Positions 43,084-54,188 of a stretch of 64,000 nucleotides of DNA are shown here, one piece after another (positions within the stretch are counted from its first letter, which is position 1; each line of letters starts with the position of its first letter). Source of the DNA: Nitronereus sp964503895 (GTDB taxonomy: Bacteria; Nitrospirota; Nitrospiria; Nitrospirales; UBA8639); assembly GCA_964503895.1 (NCBI GenBank), contig CAZDCF010000003.1, positions 1 through 64,000 on the forward strand, written 5' to 3'. Below the pieces are notes generated by a model. That model saw only the letters and a list, made by a program, of their open reading frames with translations, searched no databases and was not told where the DNA came from. The translations under genes were made by a program, and so were the position numbers.

Positions 43084-43557
43084 TCATGAGAGCACGACAC
43101 GTTTGGTTTCCAAACGCGGATCATGTTTCAAAATTTTATCTAAAATACCATTCACAAATCGCTTCGTGTCATCATCTGCAAAACTCTTAGCCAATTGAAG
43201 TGCCTCATTTACCGTCACTTTTGCAGGAATGTCCGGTACCCAGAGCAATTCATAAATTGCCTGACGGAGAATATTGCGATCTATTATAGGCATACGATCA
43301 AGCGTCCAATTTTCTGCAGATTGTTTGATAATTTGATCTAACTCAGCTTTTTGAGCTTGCACACCATCCACCAACTGATCCGCAAAATCTCGAACAGCCT
43401 GGGAGGGCCGCTGCTCGGCCCAAAATCCCTCCAACCAGCCGGAAATTGACCCATGAAAATCTACTTGAAATAGAATTTGCAAGGCTAACTCCCGAGCACT
43501 ATGCCGAGTCAGTGCCGGAGCAATCCGAAATTCAGGCTGATCGTTGATAGGTTCCAC
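43084..43557 (-). CDS. nusB: Transcription antitermination factor NusB
   Basis: 157 residues, about 20 longer than usual at the N-terminus. TRHSARELALQILFQVDFHG opens the fold; VDGVQAQKAELDQIIKQSAENW, DRNILRQAIYELLWV and TVNEALQLAKSFADDDTKRFVNGILD are conserved. Acts with NusE on rRNA boxA. In the common ribH-nusB arrangement, 37 bp downstream of ribH. Confidence 0.95.
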   Translation of the reverse strand: MEPINDQPEFRIAPALTRHSARELALQILFQVDFHGSISGWLEGFWAEQRPSQAVRDFADQLVDGVQAQKAELDQIIKQSAENWTLDRMPIIDRNILRQAIYELLWVPDIPAKVTVNEALQLAKSFADDDTKRFVNGILDKILKHDPRLETKRVVLS

Positions 43558-43594
43558 AATGAATCCAAGACGTTCATGAACGAATCAGGGGCAG

Positions 43595-44095
43595 CTACGG
43601 TTGCAGAAAGCCGGTGGATTTTTGCCCACTATTTTGAAGACTTTTCATTAATGTGGCCATTTCAATAGCTGTCCGTGCAGCATCCGCCCCATGATTTTTT
43701 TCAGACTCTCCTGATCGTTCCAGAGCCTGTTCTACTGTATTCGTTGTCAAAACACCAAAAACTATTGGAATACCAGTTTCCCAGGAAGCTTGGGCAATGC
43801 CACGACTCATTTCCGCACTGATGTAGTCAAAATGAGGAGTCTGCCCACGGATAACGGCTCCAAGGCAAATCACAGCATCATATTGTTTGCTTCTTGCAAG
43901 ATATCTGGCAACCAAAGGAATTTCAAAAGCTCCAGGCACGCGGATAGTTTCTATATGATCTTCTTCTACACCCTGGGTTTTTAAGGTATCCACGGCTGCA
44001 CTGGTCAATCGGCTGGTAACAAACTCATTAAACTTGCTCACAACAAGACCAATGCGACAATCTTTCCCTTCTAAATTTCCTTCCTTGACAGTCAT
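43595..44095 (-). CDS. ribH: 6,7-dimethyl-8-ribityllumazine synthase
   Basis: About 166 residues. Penultimate riboflavin step. RIGLVVSKFNEFVTSRL, VPGAFEIPLVA, GAVIRGQTPHFDYISAE (catalytic His) and PIVFGVLTTNTVEQALER are diagnostic. I prefer the ATG over the TTG that opens the frame 21 bases upstream. Between ribBA and nusB. Confidence 0.97.
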   Translation of the reverse strand: MTVKEGNLEGKDCRIGLVVSKFNEFVTSRLTSAAVDTLKTQGVEEDHIETIRVPGAFEIPLVARYLARSKQYDAVICLGAVIRGQTPHFDYISAEMSRGIAQASWETGIPIVFGVLTTNTVEQALERSGESEKNHGADAARTAIEMATLMKSLQNSGQKSTGFLQP

Positions 44096-44147
44096 AATAT
44101 TTTCAGAATATCTCAACCATAACTTTAACTAGCAACTTTAAACCACC

Positions 44148-45350
44148 TCAAACATTGTTAAGTAAATGGCCGAGTTTTGCCTTTTTCGTCCGGAGATACT
44201 GGACATTTGTTTCCTTGGGGTCAATCTCAATGGGAACTCGTTCAACCACATCCAACCCATACCCTTCAATCCCAACAATTTTTCGAGGATTATTCGTGAT
44301 TAAACGAATCTGTTTTAACCCCAAACTAACCAGGATCTGTGCACCGATTCCATAGTTCCGAAGGTCTGGCTTAAAGCCAAGTTTTAAGTTTGCCTCTACC
44401 GTGTCACTTCCCTGGTCTTGCAAATGATAGGCACGTATCTTATTGAGCAATCCAATACCGCGACCTTCCTGATTTAAATAAAGAAAAACGCCCTTACCCT
44501 CCTTCTCAATCATTTCCATGGCACGATGAAGTTGCTCTCGACAATCGCACCGGAGGGAACCGAAGATATCCGAAGTGAGACACCCTGAGTGAACTCTGAC
44601 TAGAGTTGGCGAATCGCCTATAACCCCTTTGACCAAGGCAATATGGGTTCCGCTGTCCAGTTCATTTTCAAACACTATGGCTTCAAAATTTCCAAAAATC
44701 GTGGGCAACTGCGCGTTGACTGAAGGCTTGACGAAAGTCTCGCGGGAAAGCCGGTATTGAATCAAATCTTTAATTGTTATGAGTTTGAGCTGATGAGCCT
44801 TGGCGAATTTGAGTAAATCCGGAACCCGGGCCATAGTCCCATCATCATTCATGACCTCGCAGATCACGCCGGAAGGATTCATGCCAGCTAGACGAGCCAA
44901 ATCGACTGACCCCTCAGTTTGACCCGCACGTTTTAACACTCCCCCGTCATGAGCCCGAAGGGGGAAAATATGACCAGGTTTTGTGAAATCCGAAGCCTTG
45001 CAATTTGGATCAACTGCCATCCTGATGGTCGTGGCTCGATCGGAGACGGAAATACCCGTGGTTACATCACGGGCTGCATCGATGGATACAGTAAAGGCTG
45101 TTCCAAAAGGTGCAGTGTTTTCCACGGATTGGGGATGCAACTGAAGTTCATCAGCACGGGAAGAATTCAACGCCAAACAGATTAATCCCCTTGCATGCTT
45201 GGCCATAAAATTGATGGCTTCCGGGGTCACGCATTCGGCTGCCATTACCAAATCCCCTTCATTTTCACGGTCTTCGTCATCAACCAAAATGACGCACTTG
45301 CCGTCCCGAATATCCTGAAGGGCCTCTTCTATGGTGTTGAATGAATCCAT
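44148..45350 (-). CDS. ribBA: Bifunctional 3,4-dihydroxy-2-butanone-4-phosphate synthase / GTP cyclohydrolase II
   Basis: About 400 residues. N-terminal RibB (about 1-200): VDDEDRENEGDLVMAAE and HTGISVSDR-like TTGISVSDRA. C-terminal RibA (about 205-400): zinc cysteines in GCLTSDIFGSLRCDC, LNQEGRGIGLLNKI, YGIGAQIL. Two entry steps of riboflavin synthesis. ATG 45350 has GGAG 5 bases upstream. The 96-bp upstream gap shows no FMN riboswitch that I can recognise. Confidence 0.96.
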   Translation of the reverse strand: MDSFNTIEEALQDIRDGKCVILVDDEDRENEGDLVMAAECVTPEAINFMAKHARGLICLALNSSRADELQLHPQSVENTAPFGTAFTVSIDAARDVTTGISVSDRATTIRMAVDPNCKASDFTKPGHIFPLRAHDGGVLKRAGQTEGSVDLARLAGMNPSGVICEVMNDDGTMARVPDLLKFAKAHQLKLITIKDLIQYRLSRETFVKPSVNAQLPTIFGNFEAIVFENELDSGTHIALVKGVIGDSPTLVRVHSGCLTSDIFGSLRCDCREQLHRAMEMIEKEGKGVFLYLNQEGRGIGLLNKIRAYHLQDQGSDTVEANLKLGFKPDLRNYGIGAQILVSLGLKQIRLITNNPRKIVGIEGYGLDVVERVPIEIDPKETNVQYLRTKKAKLGHLLNNV

Positions 45351-45446
45351 AATGCTCCAAACTTTCCTGACTCCTGCCCAGCTTATATGAGGTTTAGGTA
45401 TCCCTGTCAATCTGAACTTTGAAAGACATATTCGTGCATGATCCCG

Positions 45447-46655
45447 TTATTCTGATCCTGATGGGGTTTCCACCAACACCCGCCACCGCCGCTGCATGAT
45501 CAGAACACTTACCGTAGCTGCACAAGAAATTAGTCCGAAAATGAAAAAACCTCCGGCAAAACTGCCGGTGAAGTCTTTAAGCAAACCAAACCAGGAAGGA
45601 AGCAAAAAACCACCAATGCCACCAGCCGCACCGATAAAACCAGATGCAGTTCCCATCATTCCCTGAAATCGAAGAGAAACAACCTGAAAAACCACACCAT
45701 TCCCAAAACCAAGAAACAACATAACGACAATAGTCAACGGAAGGGAAATTAATAATGGTAGCAACCCGCATAAAATAAAACTAAGGACGGCTGTGAGCGG
45801 AAACACCAGCAGAAGAAGACTCACTCCGCCTACTCGGTCGGCTAAATGTCCGCCAACTGGACGAGACAGACTTCCTGCTAAACCGCACAGAGAAGTAATC
45901 GTACCTGCCGTAACCATGTCCAAATGATATTGATCATGAAAAAAAATTGGGAGAAAACTTGAATAGCCTACAAAACCACCGAACGTAACCGCATACAAAA
46001 AACATAACCAGTACATGATAGGTTGTTGTAGAATAGAACGAAGAGACTGTGAGACTCTCACGGTCTCTTCATCAGAGGATCGGCCTGAATAATCAGGAAC
46101 CAGAAAAAAGAATGCTATCGCGGTAACGACCACCGGAATAATCATGATCCCAAAAGTGCCATGCCATCCAATGACTTCGGCAATACGAGGCCCTAGAAAA
46201 GTGGCCAACAAGACTCCGCTGTTACCAATAGCCGCCACGCCCATAGCCAGTCCCTGACGTTCCGGAGGATAGGCTCGGCTTGCGACGGGCAAGGCAATCG
46301 CAAAACTTGCCCCAGCAAACCCCAAAAGGAGCCCCACTCCCAACATATGAAAATAACTTTTACCAAATAGCCACCCCAAAAGAAGGGCCACTACTTCCAG
46401 CCCTAAAATGCCCAGACCTACCCGTCTGGCTCCAAATTGATCAACAAAGGGACCTACGATAACTCTCAACAGAGCTCCACCCAGTAAGGGTACGCCCACC
46501 AAAAACCCTTTTTGGGTGGCACTGAGGCTAAAATCTTGTGCAATGGCTACCCCCAACGCTCCGATCAACAGCCACACCATAAAACTAACTTCAAAGTGCA
46601 GCCAGGCTCCGAGTAAGGAAGGCCAATGCCCGTCTTTTAAAGCCTGAAATCTCAT
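45447..46655 (-). CDS. NarK/NNP-family nitrate/nitrite porter (MFS)
   Basis: 402 residues, twelve membrane helices. The nitrate signature region GFAGASFAIALPVASR followed by YPPERQGLAMGVAAIGNSG is that of NarK-type nitrate/nitrite transporters; the second-half copy reads GFGNGVVFQVV, less conserved. Direction and substrate (nitrate, nitrite or exchange) cannot be told. In a nitrite oxidiser such a protein could move nitrite or nitrate. Upstream of ribBA in the same direction by 96 bp. Confidence 0.88.
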   Translation of the reverse strand: MRFQALKDGHWPSLLGAWLHFEVSFMVWLLIGALGVAIAQDFSLSATQKGFLVGVPLLGGALLRVIVGPFVDQFGARRVGLGILGLEVVALLLGWLFGKSYFHMLGVGLLLGFAGASFAIALPVASRAYPPERQGLAMGVAAIGNSGVLLATFLGPRIAEVIGWHGTFGIMIIPVVVTAIAFFFLVPDYSGRSSDEETVRVSQSLRSILQQPIMYWLCFLYAVTFGGFVGYSSFLPIFFHDQYHLDMVTAGTITSLCGLAGSLSRPVGGHLADRVGGVSLLLLVFPLTAVLSFILCGLLPLLISLPLTIVVMLFLGFGNGVVFQVVSLRFQGMMGTASGFIGAAGGIGGFLLPSWFGLLKDFTGSFAGGFFIFGLISCAATVSVLIMQRRWRVLVETPSGSE

Positions 46656-46778
46656 AGATGACCAAAACTCACATTTTAACCTGAAATAAATTCTAACTAT
46701 CCGTTTGTACTATAGAAGCTCTAATTTTGGTGTAGCAATTAAAAGGCCCTGACAAAACAGACCTTATGAACTGGCTCT

Positions 46779-46807
46779 TTGTCAATCTGTCCTTCGGAGT
46801 TTATAAT
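46779..46807 (+). promoter_or_regulatory. Promoter of rpoH
   Basis: TTGTCA (46779-46784), 17-base spacer, perfect TATAAT (46802-46807), 53 bp upstream of the rpoH start. A small palindrome CGAGAATCTCG follows near the start point. Confidence 0.65.
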
Positions 46808-46860
46808 TTTTCGAGAATCTCGTACATTCTCCCTCAAATCTCTTAAAAAGAATCGCTTAG

Positions 46861-47871
46861 ATGGAAGACTCCAAAATCACACCAGACAAGAAAGATCTGC
46901 AAGCTGAGGACGATGTCCTGGACGTTGAATTCATGCTTGAAGGTGGTGACCTAGAATTTTCTGAACCCTCGCAATCGGCCAAGAGCAAGAAAAAGAAATC
47001 CCCCACTGACACGTCATCTCTAATCCCGAGCACCGCATTAAATCGCTATTTAGCCGAAGTTCGCCGCTATCCTTTTCTTTCCAAAGAAGAAGAAATTCAA
47101 CTTTTCCACGAATATCGAGTACAAGGCAACCGAGAGGCCGCAGTCAAATTAATTCTGGCTAACCTCCGAGTGTCAATCGCCATTGCCTCGGAATATGCCC
47201 ACACTGGCGCGGACCAGATGGATTTGATCCAAGAAGGCAATGTAGGTCTCATGCAAGCCATTAAAAAATTTGATGTGACTCGGAACGTACGCTTCTATGC
47301 ATATGCCGCCTGGTGGGTCAGAGCCTTTATATTACGATATCTCTTGAATTCGCACCGCCTGGTCAAAATTGGAACCACACAGGAGCAGAGGAAGCTCTTT
47401 TACAACTTGAGAAAGGAAAAGGCTAAACTGGAACGGTTGGGCTTTGTCCCTGATGCCAAGCTCATAGCAGATCGCCTTCAAGTTCGTGAACGAGATGTCG
47501 TTGAAATGGATCAACGGTTGGGAGGCTGGGAATTATCCCTGGACCAGCCAATAAACCCAGAAGATGGAGAAAGCACCTTTCTCGACCTGTTACCAGCACA
47601 AACTCCTGCGATTGACGAAAGTCTGGCTGAAGACCAGCTTCGAATCTTGTTTAGGCAAAAATTAGGAGAATTTTCCAAGATCTTGAATGAGCGGGAAGAA
47701 GATATTTTGCGGAACCGATTGCTCTCAGAAAATCCGTTAACCCTTGAAGAGTTAGGGAAAAAATACTCAATCACCAAGGAACGTTCTCGGCAGTTGGAAG
47801 CAAAAATAATCAAAAAATTGCGAGAATTTATGAAGTCCGAGTTAAAGGATTTCGATGAAATACGCCCCTAA
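46861..47871 (+). CDS. rpoH: RNA polymerase sigma factor, RpoH type (sigma-32)
   Basis: 336 residues. A 55-residue charged extension precedes region 1.2 (LNRYLAEVRRYPFLSKEEE). Region 2: LRVSIAIASEYAHTGADQMD, LIQEGNVGLMQAIKKFD, RFYAYAAWWVRAFI. The RpoH box follows (GTTQEQRKLFYNLRKEK). Region 4: LTLEELGKKYSITKERSRQ. It directs RNA polymerase to heat-shock promoters; groES-groEL lie just downstream behind a matching promoter. No strong ribosome site. Confidence 0.9.
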   Translation: MEDSKITPDKKDLQAEDDVLDVEFMLEGGDLEFSEPSQSAKSKKKKSPTDTSSLIPSTALNRYLAEVRRYPFLSKEEEIQLFHEYRVQGNREAAVKLILANLRVSIAIASEYAHTGADQMDLIQEGNVGLMQAIKKFDVTRNVRFYAYAAWWVRAFILRYLLNSHRLVKIGTTQEQRKLFYNLRKEKAKLERLGFVPDAKLIADRLQVRERDVVEMDQRLGGWELSLDQPINPEDGESTFLDLLPAQTPAIDESLAEDQLRILFRQKLGEFSKILNEREEDILRNRLLSENPLTLEELGKKYSITKERSRQLEAKIIKKLREFMKSELKDFDEIRP

Positions 47872-47948
47872 AAACGGCCCTCCAGCGACGGAGCCCCTCG
47901 AACTCTAAGGCCCCTGAACCTTTAGGGATTGGGGAAAAATGAATTTTT

Positions 47949-47975
47949 CTTGCGGGAGGCCTTGACTTCCCATAT
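47949..47975 (+). promoter_or_regulatory. Sigma-32-like heat-shock promoter of groES-groEL
   Basis: CTTGCGG (47949-47955), 13-base spacer, CCCATAT (47969-47975). The -10 fits the CCCATnT sigma-32 consensus exactly and the -35 four of seven to CTTGAAA. A sigma-70-like TTGACT (47962-47967) overlaps it. I found no CIRCE element in 47872-48103. Confidence 0.55.
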
Positions 47976-48103
47976 CCCCGACATATCTGTCTTCCTATAG
48001 ATATGCGGTATCGAAAGGAATTTTTGTAAAAACCACCATAGAACCATGATAGCATGACCTCACTCAGTCAGGTCATTATTCACCAAAAGGAGGCAGTTTC
48101 GAC

Positions 48104-48403
48104 ATGGCTAAAGAAGAAGACAAGGGAACCGCAGCGAAAGGGTTTCTCCCACTAGGCGACCGCGTTTTTGTGACCTATACCGAAGAATTAGAACGTACAG
48201 CTGGCGGCATATACGTACCCGATTCAGCACGGGAAAAACCCCAACGTGGCACAATTGAGGGCGCCGGAAAAGATGTCAAGACCTTAAAAGTCGGCGATCA
48301 AGTGTTATTTGATAAATACTCAGGAACCAAAATTAAGATTGAAAACGATGACTGCCTCATTCTTCGCGAGGAAGATATTTTGGGTGTCTTTGTTGACTCC
48401 TAA
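48104..48403 (+). CDS. groES: Co-chaperonin GroES
   Basis: 99 residues. Lid of the GroEL chamber. LPLGDRVFVTYTEELERTAGGIYVPD includes the mobile loop; the end reads DCLILREEDILGVFVDS. The usual IVIP-type loop is IYVPD here. AAAGGAGG ribosome site before the ATG. 67 bp upstream of groEL. Confidence 0.97.
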   Translation: MAKEEDKGTAAKGFLPLGDRVFVTYTEELERTAGGIYVPDSAREKPQRGTIEGAGKDVKTLKVGDQVLFDKYSGTKIKIENDDCLILREEDILGVFVDS

Positions 48404-48470
48404 ATCACCGAATATCATTGATCAATATATTGAAAATTAAAGATTCACTTAAATTTTGACGGAGGAAAAT

Positions 48471-50135
<1,665 letters not shown>

Positions 50136-50161
50136 CTCTAGCCAATCCCAAAGAAGATAGT

Positions 50162-50202
50162 AAAAAAGGCCCGAGGAGGATTACTTCTTGGGCCTTTTTT
50201 TT
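50162..50202 (+). terminator. Intrinsic terminator of groES-groEL
   Basis: AAAAAAGGCCC and GGGCCTTTTTTTT frame a GAGGAG/CTTCTT inner stem, followed by eight T. It starts 27 bp after the groEL stop and could work both ways. Confidence 0.9.
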
Positions 50203-50324
50203 GGAAATAACTACCCTGCTTTCACCATTCCCTTTACTAGCCTGCCTGAAGGATTCTGTGTTATATAGGATCAATCGTTCAATCGGTGCTAAAACCCCAC
50301 GAATTCTGATTGAAAGGAAACCTT

Positions 50325-50711
50325 ATGAAACAACTTTTAACTGGATACCTCATATTGATAGGAATTTGTGGATTGGTGTTAGGACCAACATCATGGTCGT
50401 TAGCAGGCCCTCAGTCTGAATCCATGTGTACTATTGGCATGGTCAAAGGTGAAAAAGGAAAAACATGCGAAGTACCGATTCCAGATGGCTGTACCATCGC
50501 CAAGATCCCAGGATATGACGAGCCCTGGGCCGATATTTCCAAGGGTGGAGGCACACAATGTCAGTTTGATGAACAAAAAACTGACTGGACCACGAAAATC
50601 ACGGGTTCCTGCGGACCGTGTACTACAGACAATTGCTCTGCACAATTTAGAGCAAAATTCAATTGCTCCGCTGGAATGGATTTCGCCCCACAAAAACGAA
50701 AAAAACACTAA
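50325..50711 (+). CDS. Unknown secreted cysteine-rich protein
   Basis: About 128 residues. ATG 50325 has AAAGGAA 6 bases upstream. A signal peptide (LLTGYLILIGICGLVLG, cleavage near SLAG) precedes a mature protein with eight cysteines (TCEVPIPDGC, GTQC, SCGPCTTDNC, FNC) that likely form disulfides in the periplasm. No family recognised. C-terminus basic. Confidence 0.75.
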   Translation: MKQLLTGYLILIGICGLVLGPTSWSLAGPQSESMCTIGMVKGEKGKTCEVPIPDGCTIAKIPGYDEPWADISKGGGTQCQFDEQKTDWTTKITGSCGPCTTDNCSAQFRAKFNCSAGMDFAPQKRKKH

Positions 50712-50764
50712 GCACTTTTTCATTACAAAAAGTCCAAACACACAAAACGCATAGTTAACCGGCA

Positions 50765-51787
50765 GTGTCATCTTTATCTAAATCCATTAAACAGGCCGCT
50801 CTTACCCAAGGATTTGATGTTGTGGGCATCGCACGGGTGAATCCTCAACAACCCGAGCCAATATCTCCTTCGCAATCTCCCAGCACCTCTCTTTCCAAAT
50901 CGTTACTTCGAGACCTACAAAACTGGCTCTCAAACGGATATCACGGAACCATGGAATGGATGGAAAAAAGTCCTGAACGTAGGGCTGATCCACAAAAAGT
51001 CTTGCCAGAATGCCGATCCATTATTTGCGTTGGCATTAATTATTGGACTGACCATGATCCTAACGAAGCACCAGGGCTCGGAAGAATTGCACGATATGCA
51101 TGGGGAAAAGATTATCACCGTCTTTTGAAAAAACGGCTTAAAAATCTTGAACGATCAATCAAGGAATTGGCCCCAGAATCAACCACACGCAGTTATGTGG
51201 ATACGGGCCCGGTTATGGAAAAAGTTTGGGCACAACGTGCTGGACTAGGATGGATTGGCAAACACTCCAATCTCGTTTCATCGGAGTTTGGCTCTTGGCT
51301 CCTTATAGGCGAAGTATTAACCACATTGGACTTGCAACCGGACGAAGCCGGCACAGATCTCTGCGGAACCTGCACACTCTGTATTCAAACCTGCCCGACT
51401 TACGCAATCACCGAACCGTACGTGGTGGATGCAACCAAATGCATTTCTTATCTTACGATTGAATATCGCGGGGAATTAACCAACATCCGCCCCGAACTTC
51501 GATCACAAATGGGGAATCGAATTTTTGGATGCGACGATTGCCTAGATATCTGCCCATACAATGTTCATGCAACTCCAACCAAGGAACCAGCTTTCTCACC
51601 AACCACACAAACGCAACACCCGAATCTTCTTCAACTTTCCGAAATGACAAAGGAGCACTTCTTACGCACCTTTGAGGGCAGCCCCATCCGACGGACAAAA
51701 TTCTCCGGGTTCCAGAGAAATATTCAAATAGCCCGAAACAACGAACAAACCGACTTGTCAAAGACTATTTCAACTCAACTACCGTAA
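50765..51787 (+). CDS. queG: Epoxyqueuosine reductase
   Basis: About 340 residues from a GTG. Reduces epoxyqueuosine to queuosine in tRNA using cobalamin and two [4Fe-4S] clusters: CGTCTLCIQTCPTYAI and CDDCLDICPYN are seen, with the cobalamin-domain marks YHGTMEWM and GPVMEKVWAQRAGLGWIGKH. The catalytic Asp is likely in YVDTGP. It lacks the HEAT domain of longer QueG. A polar insert near residues 28-45 is Ser/Pro-rich. Its end overlaps the convergent mutS2 end by 23 bp. Confidence 0.95.
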   Translation: MSSLSKSIKQAALTQGFDVVGIARVNPQQPEPISPSQSPSTSLSKSLLRDLQNWLSNGYHGTMEWMEKSPERRADPQKVLPECRSIICVGINYWTDHDPNEAPGLGRIARYAWGKDYHRLLKKRLKNLERSIKELAPESTTRSYVDTGPVMEKVWAQRAGLGWIGKHSNLVSSEFGSWLLIGEVLTTLDLQPDEAGTDLCGTCTLCIQTCPTYAITEPYVVDATKCISYLTIEYRGELTNIRPELRSQMGNRIFGCDDCLDICPYNVHATPTKEPAFSPTTQTQHPNLLQLSEMTKEHFLRTFEGSPIRRTKFSGFQRNIQIARNNEQTDLSKTISTQLP

Positions 51788-54188
51788 CACCATCCCCACC
51801 CTCGCCTTCCCTCCCCGCACTAAATGACTCGGAATAGGGTGAATTCGATAAATATTGCCGTATCGCCATTTTTAATTTGCCCGTTCCATGACCATGGATA
51901 ATATGAACGGACTTGGCACCGGTAAGTACAGCTTCATCAAGTCGTGAGGTTAAATGGTCCAAAGCATCATCAACAATCTGGCCTCGTAAGTCTATCGTCA
52001 ACAAACCTGAAAGTGTCGTTGAGGGATGATGCAGCCCATCTAACTCTTTTGGGCTTTTCTTTTTCGAGGAGATCGAAGAGGCCAAAGTTCCAAAAATAAA
52101 TTCCTCTGCTCTTTGTTTTTTTCCAATAAGCAACTCAACACCAACTGATAATTCCGAGTCGCCAACCTGAAGACGAACCCGCTTTTTCCCTTGGGGATTT
52201 TCAAGCAATATGCCACTAGTCCCTAAGTTTGAAATCTCGACTAACGCTCCAGCTCGTAAAGATTCAAAAGGAATAATTTCTGAAGGATCCTGGGTCTGTT
52301 GATTTAATTCAGCTTCAATAGCATGGACACGCTCTTTAGCCTCTCTCACTTTTATAAGAGTTTTGTCCTCTTTAAGTGCATTAAGTGTTTGGCGAATTTC
52401 TGTTCGAGCCCGAGACATCTCCTCCTTGAATTTCCTTTTTATCTTTCGCAGTTCTTCATGTTCCGTTGCACGAAGATGATCAACTCGCCCTTGAGCTTCT
52501 TTTGCAACCTCATCCGCAACGCGATTATTTATTTCTGCTGACTCCAAATCCCGGCTAACACGATGGTGCATATCCTGTAATTCGGAAAAAATATGATCGA
52601 GTTGTCGATCTTGTTGATGAACCAAGTCGGTAGCATGATTCAGAATGCTTGGATCCATTCCTAGACAACCAGCAATAGCCAAAGCCGATGACCCTCCAGG
52701 TATACCCTGAATAAGGCGATAAGTTGGCGTAAGAGTAGCGACATCAAATTCAAGGCTGGCATTGAGAAACTCAGGCATTGAAAGGGCCAAGGTCTTCAAA
52801 GAATTGTAGTGTGTCGTCACCACAACTTTGAATCCAAGTTTAGCAAAATACAACAATACGGCTTCTGCTAATGCTGCGCCTTCTGAAGGATCGGTAGAAC
52901 CAATTACCTCATCAAGTAACACAAAAACTTGATCGGAAGATTGTTTTTCTTGACTAACTCCAATATCCAACAACTCAATAATCTTAGTCAGGTGAGCCGA
53001 AAAGCTCGAAAGGTCTTTCGCTAAATCTTGCATATCGCCAATATCGGCATAGGTTTGGGGGAAAAACCCCATTTCCGACCCTTCGGCACAAGGAAGATGC
53101 AAGCCTGCTCGAACCATGAGGCTGTATAATCCGAGTAATTTCAAATTCACAGTTTTCCCGCCAGTATTAGGACCAGAAATTACCAAAATCCGCTGGCCTT
53201 TTTGAAAGACAATGTCGTTAGGTATCACCTGTTCCCGAGTCAACATTAGCAAAGGATGACGGGCTTTCATTAAATGAATATGCCCATTTTCAGATAACTC
53301 GACCGGCAATCCTTGCATGCGCTGACTCAAGCGCGCTTTCGCTCCAATGCTGTCAAAAATCACCAGTAAATGAAAATATAGTTGAACCGCCTTGGCGGAC
53401 CCCACCACGATGGTTGTAAGTTCTTTAAGAATTCGCTGGACTTCACGATCAACCTCTAACTCTTCTACTTTAATGCGATTATTGAGCTCAATCAGCTCAC
53501 GAGGCTCAAGAAACACCGTTAGTCCACTCGAAGATACATCATGCACAATCCCATGAACCTGATGTTGCATATCCACTTTAATCGGCAATACATAGCGATT
53601 TCCTCGTTGGGCAAAGTATGGCTCCTGTAAGACTTCACGGTAGGTTGATGACGTTATCATAGATTCCAGGCGTTGCCTTATTCTTGTTTTTAATCCCTGA
53701 ACCATTTGAATTGCATCGTACAAAGTCGAAGAAGCATGATCCAAAATTTCCCCTTCCCGACTAATGCATTGATCAACTTCCGTTTTAAGAAAGGAAAGAT
53801 TGTCGATATGATCAATGCAAGAAAATAAATTCGGAGCTAGGTCTTGGTGTGTCATCAGACACCGCCGAACCTGCATAATGAGATCGATCGCATTGGCGAT
53901 ATTCCGTAGTTCCTTAGCATCTAGGGCCGCGCCTTTTCCCGCACGAGTCAAAGCCCCCTGGCTATCGTCAAAGTTTAAAACTGGAAATGGTAAGAGGCTT
54001 TCAGAGATTGCAATCATTTCAGCAGTCTCTTGAATCTGCTTTTGCGCCAAGGAAAAAGTGTCAGCCAAAGGGAGAGCTCGACAAAAGTCAGCTCCCAAAG
54101 CCGAATGAGCCTGAGCTGCTAAAATCTCCAGAAGCTTCGGCCATTCTAAGGCTTGTAGGGTTTCCTGAAAGAGGATTTCGCGCGACAT
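51765..54188 (-). CDS. mutS2: Endonuclease MutS2
   Basis: About 807 residues from the ATG at 54188. MutS core and clamp regions, P-loop ISGPNTGGKTVNLKLLG, Walker B VFVLLDEVIGSTDP, a long coiled coil (about 500-620) and a C-terminal Smr nuclease domain (IDLRGQIVDDALDHL, HIIHGHGTGKL). MutS2 limits recombination or rescues collided ribosomes; it is not the mismatch-repair MutS. Ribosome site weak (AGAGG). Confidence 0.95.
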   Translation of the reverse strand: MSREILFQETLQALEWPKLLEILAAQAHSALGADFCRALPLADTFSLAQKQIQETAEMIAISESLLPFPVLNFDDSQGALTRAGKGAALDAKELRNIANAIDLIMQVRRCLMTHQDLAPNLFSCIDHIDNLSFLKTEVDQCISREGEILDHASSTLYDAIQMVQGLKTRIRQRLESMITSSTYREVLQEPYFAQRGNRYVLPIKVDMQHQVHGIVHDVSSSGLTVFLEPRELIELNNRIKVEELEVDREVQRILKELTTIVVGSAKAVQLYFHLLVIFDSIGAKARLSQRMQGLPVELSENGHIHLMKARHPLLMLTREQVIPNDIVFQKGQRILVISGPNTGGKTVNLKLLGLYSLMVRAGLHLPCAEGSEMGFFPQTYADIGDMQDLAKDLSSFSAHLTKIIELLDIGVSQEKQSSDQVFVLLDEVIGSTDPSEGAALAEAVLLYFAKLGFKVVVTTHYNSLKTLALSMPEFLNASLEFDVATLTPTYRLIQGIPGGSSALAIAGCLGMDPSILNHATDLVHQQDRQLDHIFSELQDMHHRVSRDLESAEINNRVADEVAKEAQGRVDHLRATEHEELRKIKRKFKEEMSRARTEIRQTLNALKEDKTLIKVREAKERVHAIEAELNQQTQDPSEIIPFESLRAGALVEISNLGTSGILLENPQGKKRVRLQVGDSELSVGVELLIGKKQRAEEFIFGTLASSISSKKKSPKELDGLHHPSTTLSGLLTIDLRGQIVDDALDHLTSRLDEAVLTGAKSVHIIHGHGTGKLKMAIRQYLSNSPYSESFSAGREGEGGDGVTVVELK

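Noticed and set aside
45351..45446. FMN riboswitch before ribBA
   Set aside because: The gap is under 100 bp and lacks the conserved RFN element stems.
47872..48103. CIRCE/HrcA operator before groES
   Set aside because: No TTAGCACTC-N9-GAGTGCTAA-like repeat found; a sigma-32-like promoter is seen instead.
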